From assembly GCF_029937575.1 (NCBI RefSeq), contig NZ_JAPYPS010000012.1, positions 1 to 64,000 on the forward strand: DNA of 64,000 bases, given 5' to 3'. The position numbers were made by a program, and so were the translations under genes. Below the pieces are notes generated by a model. That model ran no database searches. It was not told where the DNA came from and worked only from the letters and a program-made list of their open reading frames with translations. Shown piece after piece: positions 24,540 to 35,389 of this stretch; the first letter of the stretch is position 1; the number at the start of each line of letters is the position of its first letter. Source of the DNA: Nocardioides sp. (GTDB lineage: Bacteria; Actinomycetota; Actinomycetes; Propionibacteriales; Nocardioidaceae).

Positions 24540-26483
24540 TCAGACCTCCACCTTGACGAGCTTGCTCATCCAGAAGACGCCGACACCCAGCCAGAGCGCG
24601 GCGGCGCTGATCATGATGATGCCGCGGATGTCGTTGAACAACGGGGCCACGTAGTCGCCCTGAGCCACGACGAGGTACAGCAGGAAGAGCGGCGGGAGCG
24701 CCCCGAGCACCCCAGCGGAGAGCTTTCCCTCGGCGGACAGAGCCCCGACCTGGCGGCGGATGTACTCCCGCTCGCGCATCGTCTCGGCTACGGTGTTGAG
24801 CAGCTCCGCCAGGTTGCCGCCGACCTGACGCTGGATCTTGATCGCCATCACGACCCAGCGGAAGTCGCGGCTGTCGAACCGGTCGGCAACGCCCGAGAGG
24901 GCATCCTCCAGAGAGACACCCAGTCGCGTCTCGACGAGCACCCGCTTAAACTCGGTCTTCACCGGCTCGCCGCCCTCGCGCACGATCGTGTCGACGGACT
25001 GCATGAGCGACAGGCCGGCGGAGAGCGATCCCGACATCAGCTGCAGTGTCTCGGGCAGCAGTGAGTCGAACTTCTTGCGGCGTTGGCTCGCTCGGAAGCC
25101 GAGGTAAGTCCACGGCACCAAGGCTCCGATGACCATGAAGATGATCCCGACGACCAGGTTGCCGCGACCGATGAGCAGGCCGACCAGCGTGATGATCACG
25201 AAGGCCGCGGCGTGGACGAGCAGCCACTCGGAGGCCTTGAGCTCGCTGCCGGCGGCTGCGAGCCGCTGGGCGATCTTCTCCTCCAGGCCGCGGTTGCGCT
25301 TGAGGAGGCTGCCGACAGCATCGCTGGCCTGCGTGAGCGTCGCCTCGGGCGAGGCCTTGGTCGCGGTCGCGGCGCCGGGTCGCGTCCCCGCCAGCCCCGT
25401 CGTGTAGGTCGAGACCCGCTCCTCGGTGGACATCGGCGCCGGTTTGGCCGGGACCATCATGGCCAGCGCGACCGCGAGCCCGAGCCCGAAGACGCCGATG
25501 CCGGCGTACACCGCCCAGTCGGGGAGGGTGACGCTGCTGGTGCGGGGCGTCTCGACGGGCACGCTGAGCATGGGGTCGGCGGCCTCGGCGGTGCCGGCGG
25601 ACGAGGGGAGCAGGGTGGAGGAGGCGACGACGTCGCCGCCGGTCGAGGGCAGGGTCACCTGCAAGGAGACCTGCCCCGCGGCCACCTCGGTCGGGACCTC
25701 GATGCTGACGCCGATCTGGCGCGCGAGGACGTCGGCCTCGGCCGAGAAGGTCTCGGCCAGGTCCTCGCTGTCGGCACTGATCGCCTGGCCGCGCTCACCG
25801 GCGATCTGGCGCAGGATGTCGACGGCCTTGGGGCCTTGCTCGAGGGCAACCACGTTGACCACGACGTCGGAGTCGGCCAGGCCGGCCAGGACAGTGGGCA
25901 GCGACGTCGTACCAGTATCGGCTCCGTCGGAGAGCAGCAGCACGCTGCCCTGGCCCTCCTCGCCCGCGAGCGCGACCGAGGCGAGGACGGCGTCGTACAG
26001 CTGTGTGCCGCGGCTCAGCTCGAGGCCGTCGAGGACGGAGAAGGCGGCCTCGCGGTCGGTGGTCGGCTCCAGAGCGGTGTCGACGGCGCCGCTGAACCCC
26101 ACGATGCCGACCTGTACGTCGGGCGGCACGATCTCGACGAACGTGCGGGCGGCGCTGATCGCCGCCTCGAAGCGGTCGCCCTGCATCGAGTCGCTGGTGT
26201 CGATCGCCAGGATCGTGGTGCGGGTGACGCGGCTGTCGCCGTCGGAGAGCCGGAAGGCCTCGCTCGGGTAGCCGACGCCCTCCACCGTGGCCGAGACCCC
26301 GTCCAGGTCGACCTCGACGTCGGCCGGGACGTTGACGGAGACGTCGAGTCCCTCCGCGGTCCGGTCGACGTTGACGATGTCACCGTCGGCGGCGTGGGCG
26401 CCCGCGGCGGCGCTGAGGACCAGCACGGTGCCGGCGGCAGCGCCGGCCAGGAGACGACGTACGGCTCCGGCCCGGCGGATCAC
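24540..26483 (-). CDS. tadB: VWA domain-TadB fusion, Tad pilus platform protein
   Basis: 647-aa two-part protein. Residues 1-33 are a signal peptide (cleavage near AHA-AD). Residues about 85-265 form a von Willebrand A domain with a complete MIDAS motif (ILAIDTSDSMQG; later SDGAD). A helix near 320-345 crosses the membrane, and the C-terminal 300 residues are a TadB-type T2SSF domain (LLPETLQLMSGSLSAGLSLMQSV). Usual TadB proteins are about 300 aa. The frame is continuous, so this is a real fusion that places a metal-dependent adhesion domain outside the membrane on the pilus platform. It overlaps tadA by 4 nt. Confidence 0.9.
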   Translation of the reverse strand: MIRRAGAVRRLLAGAAAGTVLVLSAAAGAHAADGDIVNVDRTAEGLDVSVNVPADVEVDLDGVSATVEGVGYPSEAFRLSDGDSRVTRTTILAIDTSDSMQGDRFEAAISAARTFVEIVPPDVQVGIVGFSGAVDTALEPTTDREAAFSVLDGLELSRGTQLYDAVLASVALAGEEGQGSVLLLSDGADTGTTSLPTVLAGLADSDVVVNVVALEQGPKAVDILRQIAGERGQAISADSEDLAETFSAEADVLARQIGVSIEVPTEVAAGQVSLQVTLPSTGGDVVASSTLLPSSAGTAEAADPMLSVPVETPRTSSVTLPDWAVYAGIGVFGLGLAVALAMMVPAKPAPMSTEERVSTYTTGLAGTRPGAATATKASPEATLTQASDAVGSLLKRNRGLEEKIAQRLAAAGSELKASEWLLVHAAAFVIITLVGLLIGRGNLVVGIIFMVIGALVPWTYLGFRASQRRKKFDSLLPETLQLMSGSLSAGLSLMQSVDTIVREGGEPVKTEFKRVLVETRLGVSLEDALSGVADRFDSRDFRWVVMAIKIQRQVGGNLAELLNTVAETMREREYIRRQVGALSAEGKLSAGVLGALPPLFLLYLVVAQGDYVAPLFNDIRGIIMISAAALWLGVGVFWMSKLVKVEV

Positions 26484-27997
26484 ATCCGGTCCTCGTGGAA
26501 GATGAGCGGATCGACGGTCACGTTGGAGTAGGACATCTTCTCCAGGAACTTCGGTCGCAGCCCGGTGCCGCGCATCCGGCCCAGGGTGCGGCCCTCGCCG
26601 TCGAAGCCGAGGGAGTTGTCGAAGAGGAAGATGTCCTGCAGCGTGATGACGTCGCCCTCCATCCGCTCCACCTCGGTGATGTGGGTGATCCGGCGGGTGC
26701 CGTCCTTGAAGCGCGTCTGGTGCACGATCAGGTCGACCGCGGAGGCGACCTGCTCGCGGATCGCCTTGATCGGCAGGTCCATCCCGGCCATCAGCACCAT
26801 CGTCTCCATGCGCGAGAGCGTGTCGCGCGGGCCGTTGGAGTGCAGGGTGCAGATCGAGCCGTCGTGGCCGGTGTTCATCGCCTGCAGCATGTCGAGCGCG
26901 GAGGCGTCGCGGACCTCACCGACGATGATCCGGTCGGGGCGCATGCGCAGGCTGTTCTTGACCAGGTCGCGGATCGTGACCGCGCCCTTGCCCTCGATAT
27001 TGGACGGGCGCGACTCCAGGCGCACGACGTGCTCCTGCTTGAGCTGCAGCTCGGCGGCGTCCTCGATCGTGACGATCCGCTCGTCGTTGGGGATGAACGA
27101 CGACAGCACGTTGAGCGTCGTGGTCTTGCCGGCGCCGGTGCTGCCGGAGACGATGATGTTGAGCCGCCCGCGCACGCAGGCGTCGAGGAAGTCAGCGGTC
27201 TGCGGGCTCAGGGAGCCGAAGTCGATCAGGTCGTCGACGGTCAGCGGGTCCTCGGAGAACTTGCGGATCGTCAGCGCCGAGCCGTCCACGGCCAGGGGCG
27301 GCACGACGGCGTTGACCCGGCTGCCGTCGGGCAGACGGGCGTCGACCATCGGGCTCGACTCGTCGACGCGACGACCGATGCGGGAGACGATCTTGTCGAT
27401 GATGCGTCGCAGGTGGGCCTCGTCGGTGAACGTGGCGTCGGCAGCCATCAGCTTGCCGTTCTTCTCCAGCCACACCGAGGAGTGGCCGTTGACCATGACC
27501 TCGGAGACCTCCGGGTCACGCAGGTAGGGCTCGATCGGGCCGTACCCGAGAATGTCGTCGCTGATCTCCTGGGTGACCCGCGCCCGGTCGCTGGTGCTCA
27601 GCGGACGGTCCTGCGAGCTGAGCACGTCGGCCAGGACACCGCGCACGCGCTGGTCGAGCTCGTTGGGCTCGATGTCGGCGTCGTACAGGTGGGGACCGAG
27701 CTGCTTGAGGAGCTCGACGTGGACGCTGCTCTTGAGCTCGTCGATCCGGTCCGTCGCGCCGCTGCCCATGCTCCGGCGGGCAGGGGTGGGCTCGGAGACG
27801 CGCGGGGCGGCCGCGCGCTCGGCGCGCGCGCTGGGAGCGGGGGCACCGTTGGCGGGGGCGGCGGCCGCCGGAGTGGCCCCGTCGCCCGGAGCGCCGGGGG
27901 TGCCCCCGTCGCCCTGGGCCGCGCCGTCCCCGTCGGCGCCCTCATCGACCAGCGCAGCCCGGCGGGCCGCTTCGAGACGCTCGGACAGAGTGCTCAT
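26480..27997 (-). CDS. tadA: Tad/CpaF-family secretion ATPase
   Basis: 505-aa motor ATPase of the Flp pilus. A low-complexity Ala/Pro/Gly N-terminus (residues 15-75) precedes the helical N-domain (ISDDILGYGPIEPYLRDPEVSEVMVNG) and the RecA-like domain with Walker A SGSTGAGKTTTLNVLSSF, Asp box IVTIEDAAELQL, Walker B region RPDRIIVGEVRD and His box MNTGHDGSICTLHSN. ATG 27997 overlaps the tadZ stop (ATGA). Confidence 0.95.
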   Translation of the reverse strand: MSTLSERLEAARRAALVDEGADGDGAAQGDGGTPGAPGDGATPAAAAPANGAPAPSARAERAAAPRVSEPTPARRSMGSGATDRIDELKSSVHVELLKQLGPHLYDADIEPNELDQRVRGVLADVLSSQDRPLSTSDRARVTQEISDDILGYGPIEPYLRDPEVSEVMVNGHSSVWLEKNGKLMAADATFTDEAHLRRIIDKIVSRIGRRVDESSPMVDARLPDGSRVNAVVPPLAVDGSALTIRKFSEDPLTVDDLIDFGSLSPQTADFLDACVRGRLNIIVSGSTGAGKTTTLNVLSSFIPNDERIVTIEDAAELQLKQEHVVRLESRPSNIEGKGAVTIRDLVKNSLRMRPDRIIVGEVRDASALDMLQAMNTGHDGSICTLHSNGPRDTLSRMETMVLMAGMDLPIKAIREQVASAVDLIVHQTRFKDGTRRITHITEVERMEGDVITLQDIFLFDNSLGFDGEGRTLGRMRGTGLRPKFLEKMSYSNVTVDPLIFHEDRM

Positions 27998-29193
27998 GCG
28001 GGAGACTCCTTCTTGCGGCGGAACATCCGACGGCCCTTCTCGGCCGGCTCGTCCTGCTGGGCGGCGTCGTCGGAGATCGGGGCGGAGACGGGCTCGCCGG
28101 CCAGGGTCGAGGCCAGGCGCACGATCGCCGAGCTGGCGCCGTGCTGGGGCTGGTCGGTCACGATCGGGGTGCCGGCGTTGGTGGCGGCAGCGACGTCGAT
28201 CGACGTGGAGACCGAGGCTGCGACGGGCATCCCGAGGATCGCCTCGACCTTGTCGCTGCCGATGCCGACGGCGTCGTCGGCGCGGTTGAGCAGGAGGTGG
28301 CGGTGGCCGCTGGCGATGTTGAGCATCTCCAGGGTCTCGAGGGCGACCTTGACGTTCTTCAGGGTCGGCACGTCGAGCGTGGCCACGATGACGCACTCGT
28401 CGGTCTCGTCGAGGGCCGTGAGCACCTGGTCGTCGAAGGAGGGGGCGGTGTCGACCACGACGTAGTCGAAGCCCTCCTTCAGCGTGCGCAGGATCCGGGA
28501 GACCAGGACCGGGGTGACCCGCTCGCGGATGTCCGGGTGCGGGGGAGCCGCAAGGACCATCATCGAGTCCTGGTGCCGGGTGAGGAGCCCTTCCAGCATC
28601 GCGAAGTCGAGGGAGTCCTCCGAGCCGATCGCCTGCTCGATGGAGTGCGTCGGGAAGAGCTGCATCGTGATCGCCACGTCACCGAAGGCGAGGTCGAGGT
28701 CGACCAGGCACACCTTGCGGGCGCCGCCCTCGCACAGCGCGAGGGACAGGTTGACCGCCATCGTCGTCTTGCCGACGCCGCCCTTGGGCGAGAAGACCGT
28801 GACCACGCGGCCGACACTCTTGGCGCCCGACGGCCCGCGCAGGGCCACGAAGAGCTGGTGGGCCTGCTTGATCGCCTCGGAGATCGCCCCGATGTCGTCG
28901 GCCTGGACGACGTCGCGTGCCCCGGCCTTCATCGCACGGGTGAGCACCTGGGTGTCCAGGGCCGCGACGACGAGGACCACGCTGACGGTGGGCTTGGTCG
29001 TGCGCAGGTCCTCGGCGATCTTCAGGGCGTCGTCGAGCTCGAGGTCGGGGCCGAGGACCACGACGTACTCGTCGGGGTGCTGGTCGAGCCAGGCGCGCAT
29101 CCGGTCGGTCGTGCTGACACCGTGGGACCCCGGCGGCATCGCCTTGAGCAGCGAGGTGACCGTCGGGGTGTCGGGTTCGACGAGAACGGGCAT
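27994..29193 (-). CDS. tadZ: CpaE/TadZ-like MinD-family ATPase
   Basis: 399-aa protein that localises the pilus apparatus. An N-terminal receiver-like domain (residues 40-125) is followed by a MinD/ParA ATPase with deviant Walker A VFSPKGGVGKTTMAVNLSLAL, Walker A' LVDLDLAFGDVA and DYVVVDTAPSFDD. The C-terminus is basic and charged (GRRMFRRKKESPA), possibly for membrane contact. It starts 7 nt after cpaB and overlaps tadA. Confidence 0.92.
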   Translation of the reverse strand: MPVLVEPDTPTVTSLLKAMPPGSHGVSTTDRMRAWLDQHPDEYVVVLGPDLELDDALKIAEDLRTTKPTVSVVLVVAALDTQVLTRAMKAGARDVVQADDIGAISEAIKQAHQLFVALRGPSGAKSVGRVVTVFSPKGGVGKTTMAVNLSLALCEGGARKVCLVDLDLAFGDVAITMQLFPTHSIEQAIGSEDSLDFAMLEGLLTRHQDSMMVLAAPPHPDIRERVTPVLVSRILRTLKEGFDYVVVDTAPSFDDQVLTALDETDECVIVATLDVPTLKNVKVALETLEMLNIASGHRHLLLNRADDAVGIGSDKVEAILGMPVAASVSTSIDVAAATNAGTPIVTDQPQHGASSAIVRLASTLAGEPVSAPISDDAAQQDEPAEKGRRMFRRKKESPA

Positions 29194-29199
29194 GCGGGC

Positions 29200-29946
29200 C
29201 TAGTTCCCCTCGAAGATGTCGCCCGGGGAGACCGGGTCGCCGATCTTCAGCTGGGTGTCCGGGGGCAGCAGGACGAGGCTGATGTCGCCGAGGTCCTGGG
29301 CGAGCTTGAGCTTTGCGGCGTCACGGGCGGTGAGCGCGAGGACGTACTGGCTGAGCGCAGCCGAGTCGGCGCTGGGCAGGGGCTGGCCGTCGGGGCCGAC
29401 CTGGGGCGCGACGGTCACGAGACCGTTGGCCAGGATCAGGACCTGCTTGAAGAGCACGCGCACCTCGGGCTCGGTGGAGTCCTCGAAGGTGCCGCTGATG
29501 AAGACGCCCACCCGGGTGCCTGCCGGCGTGAAGCCGCTGATCCGTGAGGTGTCGTCGAGCGTGATCGCCGTCGCGGTCATCCCCTTGGGGACGGTCAGGC
29601 GCGTGGTCGCGGTGACCTCGTCGACGCTGCCGAACTTCTCGGTGATCAGCTGCTCGCCGGGGTAGATGGTCGTCAGGGCGACGGTGTCGGTGAGCAGGGT
29701 GCCGTCGTCGGTGGCGTTGGTCAGGATCTCGTCGGTCGGCACCGGCTTGGACAGGATCTTGTTGGCCGCGGCGGCGTCGGAGGCCGACTCGCCGGGCGAG
29801 ATCATCTGGGTCGCGACGAGCACGTTGCGGGTGGTGAACTGCTCGGCGGCACGGTCCTCGGCGTCTTGGGCGTAGACGAAGACCAGCCCCGCCCCGAGCG
29901 CCGCGACGATCACGGCCACGACCAAGAGAATCCTGCGTCGATCCAT
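29200..29946 (-). CDS. cpaB: CpaB/RcpC-type Flp pilus assembly protein (SAF domain)
   Basis: 248-aa secreted or periplasmic-side protein with one N-terminal helix (RRRILLVVAVIVAALGAGLVFVYA) and an SAF-type domain (VLVATQMISPGE...) followed by the RcpC region. It is the first gene of the Tad operon. Start ATG 29946 follows GGAGGGTGCAGGC; a longer start at 29967 (MRVEGAG) has no such support. The promoter should lie in the 259-nt gap up to the acyl-CoA ligase gene; I see no clear box there. Confidence 0.9.
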   Translation of the reverse strand: MDRRRILLVVAVIVAALGAGLVFVYAQDAEDRAAEQFTTRNVLVATQMISPGESASDAAAANKILSKPVPTDEILTNATDDGTLLTDTVALTTIYPGEQLITEKFGSVDEVTATTRLTVPKGMTATAITLDDTSRISGFTPAGTRVGVFISGTFEDSTEPEVRVLFKQVLILANGLVTVAPQVGPDGQPLPSADSAALSQYVLALTARDAAKLKLAQDLGDISLVLLPPDTQLKIGDPVSPGDIFEGN

Positions 29947-30186
29947 GCCTGCACCCTCCACTCTCACGTCCCGTACGGCGTCCCATCGCGCCGGCCCGGG
30001 CTAGTACTCGGGACGCCTCACTGTAGGCAGCCCCGAACCCCCACGGAGAGTATCTCCACAATTGCTGCCTGATCGTAAGGTTCCACGCCCGAAAGCGCCG
30101 CTGTTTCAGCAGATGGGGCGCCGGCGAGGGGGTCAGGAGTGACGAATGACCAGGCCCGCACTAGGGATCTGTCTTGCGAGGCCGCG

Positions 30187-30205
30187 CACGGCGACTACAC
30201 GGCGA

Positions 30206-30208
<3 letters not shown>
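30187..30208. repeat. 11-bp direct duplication at the acyl-CoA ligase stop codon
   Basis: CACGGCGACTA occurs twice in tandem (30187-30197, 30198-30208). Read on the minus strand each copy begins with TAG; the second forms the stop of the acyl-CoA ligase. Probably a recent slippage event, of little consequence. Confidence 0.7.
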
Positions 30209-31993
<1,785 letters not shown>

Positions 31994-32239
31994 GAGGATT
32001 CCTCCTGACGAGGGGAGTGGACAGCCATGACGTCGGGCCGGGGCAGGTGCGACCGGGCTCGACGGGGCTCGACGGGATCGCCGGGGGTCGACGGCGCTGT
32101 CGACCCGGTGGAACGCTACCCGGCAGACCGGGGACCGGAGGTGCGGGACGGGGCGGGGCGCGAGTGGACCGGGGTCCGGTAGCCTCCGAACGTGCCGCGA
32201 CGGCACCTGCTCCCCCCGAACCAGACTGCTGAGGTACTC

Positions 32240-32695
32240 ATGGCCGACCAGACGACCTCCTCGATCGTCGTCGACGCCCCTGCCAGCGCGGTGATGGCCG
32301 TGATCGCCGACTTCGAGGCCTACCCGGTGTGGGCCAAGGGCGTGACCACCGCCGACGTGCGCAGCACCTGCGAGAGCGAGCCGGGCGACCACCGCGGCCG
32401 GGCCCGCGAGGTCTTCTTCGCCCTCGACGTCTCGCCCATCAAGGACGAGTACACGCTCGCCTACGACTGGGACGGCGACAAGCAGGTCACCTGGACCCTG
32501 GTGGAGGGCAAGATGCTGCGCGCACTCGACGGCGCCTACGTCCTGCGGGAGACCGGCGGGTCGACCGAGGTCACCTACCGGCTGGCACTCGACGTCGCCA
32601 TCCCGATGATCGGGCTGATCAAGCGCAAGGGCGAGAAGATCCTCATCGACACCGCACTGAAGGGGCTCAAGCAGCGCGTCGAGTCCCTCGCCTGA
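32240..32695 (+). CDS. SRPBCC (polyketide cyclase/START-like) family protein
   Basis: 151-aa small lipid-binding-fold protein: SSIVVDAPASAVMAVIADFEAYPVWAKGV is the typical SRPBCC opening and a long C-terminal helix (LIKRKGEKILIDTALKGLKQRVESL) closes the fold. The ligand is unknown. ATG 32240 has GAGGT upstream. A TAGCCT box at 32180-32185 sits 6 nt before an in-frame GTG at 32192, so a leaderless 167-aa form is also possible, but its extra residues do not resemble the family. It is first in a row with the ArsA-like ATPase, as in many actinobacteria. Confidence 0.88.
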   Translation: MADQTTSSIVVDAPASAVMAVIADFEAYPVWAKGVTTADVRSTCESEPGDHRGRAREVFFALDVSPIKDEYTLAYDWDGDKQVTWTLVEGKMLRALDGAYVLRETGGSTEVTYRLALDVAIPMIGLIKRKGEKILIDTALKGLKQRVESLA

Positions 32696-32722
32696 GCCGG
32701 TCTGAGTCGAGGCGACCCCTTC

Positions 32723-33913
32723 GTGGCCGTGCGGATCGTGCTGTTCACCGGCAAGGGTGGCGTCGGCAAGTCGACCGTCGCCGCCGGGACGGCTGCGCTC
32801 TCGGCGGCCGCGGGGCGCCGTACGCTCGTGCTCTCCACGGACGCCGCCCATTCTCTCGGTGACGCCTTCGGCTCACCGGTCGGCTCCGAGCCCACCGAGG
32901 TGGCGCCCTGCCTGTTCGTGCAGCAGGTCGACGCCCAGCTGCGCTTCGAGCAGTCCTGGGCCGAGATCCAGGGCTACCTGCTGTCCGTGCTCGACGTCGC
33001 CGGTGTCGACCCCGTCGCGGCCGAGGAGCTCACCGTCATCCCGGGCGCCGAGGAGGTCCTGGCTCTGCTGGAGCTGCGGCTGCACGCGCTCTCCGACGAG
33101 TGGGACGTGATCGTCGTCGACTGCGCGCCGACCGCCGAGACCCTCCGCTTGCTGGCCCTGCCCGAGGCGCTCGGTTGGTACATGCAGCGCGTCTTCCCGA
33201 CCCAGCAACGCGTGATGAAGGCGCTGCGGCCGGTGCTCAGCCGGGCCGCGGGCGTGCCGATGCCCGGTGGCACCGTCTTCGACGCCGTCGAGCGCCTGCA
33301 CGCCGAGCTCGACGAGGTCCGGGTGCTGCTGTCGGGACCCGACGCGAGCGTGCGGATCGTGATGACCCCCGAGACCGTGGTCCTCGCCGAGGCGCGCCGC
33401 AGCTACACCAGCCTGTCGCTGTTCGGCTACCGCGTCGACGGGGTGGTGGCCAACCGGATCTTCCCCAGCGAGAACGCCGACGACTGGCGTGCTCGGTGGG
33501 TGCTCGCCCAGGACGCCGTGCTCGCCGAGGTCGACGAGTCGTTCGCCGGCCTGCCGATCTGGCGCTCGGAGTACCGCGCCGAGGAGCCGGTGGGGGTCGA
33601 GTCGCTGCGACGCCTGGCCACCGAGGTGTACGACGGGGTCGACCCCCTCGCGCCGCCGGTCGGGCACGGACCGTTCCGGATCACCCGCACCACCGAGGGG
33701 GCCGTGCTGCACCTGGCCCTGCCCTTCGTCAGTCGGGCCGAGGTCGGGCTCGCCCGCAACGGCGACGAGCTCGTCGTGACCGTAGGCTCCTACCGCCGTC
33801 TGTTGACGATGCCGACCGGCCTGGCCCGCCTGCGGGTCGCCGGGGCACGGGTCGAGGACGGAGAGCTACGGGTCCGTTTCCGTGAGCCGGCCCCCGCAGG
33901 ACAGGAGAAGTGA
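32723..33913 (+). CDS. ArsA-family ATPase (Get3/ArsA-like)
   Basis: 396-aa soluble ATPase with the deviant Walker A FTGKGGVGKSTVAAGTAAL at the N-terminus, switch region LSTDAAHSLGDAFG, and DVIVVDCAPTAETLRLL. A C-terminal all-beta segment (residues 320-395) resembles the small HSP20-like domain of actinobacterial ArsA homologues. No arsenic genes adjoin, so arsenite export is unlikely; membrane-protein or stress handling is the usual guess. It lies 27 nt after the SRPBCC gene and 1 nt before the next gene. Confidence 0.9.
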   Translation: MAVRIVLFTGKGGVGKSTVAAGTAALSAAAGRRTLVLSTDAAHSLGDAFGSPVGSEPTEVAPCLFVQQVDAQLRFEQSWAEIQGYLLSVLDVAGVDPVAAEELTVIPGAEEVLALLELRLHALSDEWDVIVVDCAPTAETLRLLALPEALGWYMQRVFPTQQRVMKALRPVLSRAAGVPMPGGTVFDAVERLHAELDEVRVLLSGPDASVRIVMTPETVVLAEARRSYTSLSLFGYRVDGVVANRIFPSENADDWRARWVLAQDAVLAEVDESFAGLPIWRSEYRAEEPVGVESLRRLATEVYDGVDPLAPPVGHGPFRITRTTEGAVLHLALPFVSRAEVGLARNGDELVVTVGSYRRLLTMPTGLARLRVAGARVEDGELRVRFREPAPAGQEK

Positions 33914-33914
33914 C

Positions 33915-34445
33915 GTGAGCGACCCCCAGGATCCTCAGGACCCCGGAGCAACCGGCGACGCCGGTGGCGTCGGCGACGACCGGCCGTCCGGTGAGGAGAT
34001 CGGCAGCGTGGGCGAGGAAGCGGCCAAGCTGCTGGGCGCCCTGTCGGACTGGGCCAAGGACTCCTCCGGTGGCCTCGGCTCCGGTCTCGGTGCCGGCCTG
34101 GGATCGGGGCTGGGCGCCGGGCTGGGCGCCGGGCTCGGTGCCGGGCTGGGGGAGAGCCTCAGCGGGCTGGCCGACCACGCGGCGGCCACCATGTCGGAGC
34201 TCAACGACCACATCGCCACCGGCGCCCCCGAGTGCACCTACTGCCCGGTTTGCCGCACCGTGCACGTCGTACGACAGACCAGCCCGGAGGTGAAGGCGCA
34301 CCTCGCGAGCGCGGCGTCGTCGTTCCTGCAGGCCGTCGTCGGGATGCTGGCCACCCTGCCGCCTCCCGGATCTGGGGCGGGCGGCCAGGCCGGCCAGCCG
34401 GGAGGTGTCGAGCGGATCGACCTGGACGAGGACGAGACACCATGA
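33915..34445 (+). CDS. Conserved actinobacterial protein with Gly-Leu repeats (DUF5304-like)
   Basis: 176-aa protein with an acidic N-terminus, a repetitive Gly-Leu-Gly-Ala/Ser tract (about residues 55-76), and a conserved C-terminal part containing CTYCPVCRTVHVVRQTSPEVKAHL, a CxxC pair that could bind zinc. It resembles the conserved protein usually placed between the ArsA-like ATPase and a ROK kinase (DUF5304 by memory, not verified). The stop overlaps the kinase ATG (ATGA). Function unknown. Confidence 0.78.
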   Translation: MSDPQDPQDPGATGDAGGVGDDRPSGEEIGSVGEEAAKLLGALSDWAKDSSGGLGSGLGAGLGSGLGAGLGAGLGAGLGESLSGLADHAAATMSELNDHIATGAPECTYCPVCRTVHVVRQTSPEVKAHLASAASSFLQAVVGMLATLPPPGSGAGGQAGQPGGVERIDLDEDETP

Positions 34446-35377
34446 GCCTGACCTGTGGGATCGACATCGGCGGCACCAAGATCGCCGGCGCCGTCGTCGA
34501 CGAGAAGGGGCAGGTGCTGGCCGAGCACCGGATCGAGTCCCCGGCCTCCGACGCGGTCGCGGTCGAGGACGCCGTCGCAGCTCTCGTCACCGAGCTGGCC
34601 TCGCGCCACGAGGTCACCGCGGTGGGTATCGGTGCCGCGGGGTACGTCGACGCCGGCCGCTCGATCGTGATGTTCGCGCCGAACATCGCCTGGCGTGACG
34701 AGGACCTGCGCTCGGAGATCGAGTCGCGCGTCAGCCTGCCCGTCGTGGTCGAGAACGACGCCAACGCGGCGGCCTGGGGCGAGTTCGCCTTCGGGGCCGC
34801 GGCCGACGTCGACGACATGCTGATGATCACCGTCGGCACCGGGGTCGGAGGTGGACTCGTGCTCGGGGGCGACCTCTACCGGGGCGCCTTCGGTGCGGCC
34901 GGTGAGATCGGGCACCTCCGGGTCGTCCGCGGCGGGAGGCAGTGCGGCTGCGGCAACCTCGGGTGCCTCGAGCAGTACGCGAGCGGCTCGGCCCTGGTCA
35001 CCCAGACGCGCGCTCTCGCCGGATCTCCCGAGGCAGCCGACCTGCTCGCTCGTGCCGGCGGGGACACGCTGGCGATCGACGGCCCGATGATCACCCGCGC
35101 CGCGACCGAGGGCGACGCGTTCGCCGTCGCGATGCTGGCCGAGCTCGGCACGTGGCTGGGTGAGGCGATCGCCTCGCTCGCGGCCGTGCTCGATCCTGGC
35201 GCGGTGGTGATCGGCGGTGGCGTGAGCGAGTCGGGTGACCTGCTGCTCGACCCGATCCGGACGGCGTTCGTCAACGAGCTCACCGGTCGCGGGCATCGGC
35301 CCTTCCTCGACGTACGGGCTGCGTCCCTCGCCAACGGGGCCGGGATGATCGGCGCCGCCGACCTGGCTCGGCGCTGA
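34442..35377 (+). CDS. ROK-family glucokinase, first copy
   Basis: 311-aa sugar kinase. The phosphate-1 loop is GIDIGGTKIAGAVVD, sugar-binding and catalytic region VENDANAAAWGE, and the ROK zinc motif CGCGNLGCLEQYASG (near residues 160-175), with GGGVSESGDLL toward the C-terminus. It phosphorylates glucose or a related sugar using ATP or polyphosphate. It is coupled to the DUF5304-like gene and followed 12 nt later by a second ROK kinase. Confidence 0.92.
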   Translation: MSLTCGIDIGGTKIAGAVVDEKGQVLAEHRIESPASDAVAVEDAVAALVTELASRHEVTAVGIGAAGYVDAGRSIVMFAPNIAWRDEDLRSEIESRVSLPVVVENDANAAAWGEFAFGAAADVDDMLMITVGTGVGGGLVLGGDLYRGAFGAAGEIGHLRVVRGGRQCGCGNLGCLEQYASGSALVTQTRALAGSPEAADLLARAGGDTLAIDGPMITRAATEGDAFAVAMLAELGTWLGEAIASLAAVLDPGAVVIGGGVSESGDLLLDPIRTAFVNELTGRGHRPFLDVRAASLANGAGMIGAADLARR

Positions 35378-35389
35378 GGACCTGACGTC

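Noticed and set aside
24540..26483. Possible frameshift or mis-joined genes making the VWA-TadB protein.
   Set aside because: The frame is continuous, with a natural linker and membrane helix between domains, and both ends overlap or touch neighbouring Tad genes.
26495..28465. Plus-strand open frame of about 656 codons opposite tadA and tadZ.
   Set aside because: Composition is Val/Asp/Gly/Arg-rich without domain motifs; the minus-strand ATPases are certain.
32723..33913. Arsenite pump ATPase (arsA).
   Set aside because: The fold is ArsA-like but no arsB, arsC, arsD or arsR lies near; the setting is the conserved SRPBCC/ROK cluster.
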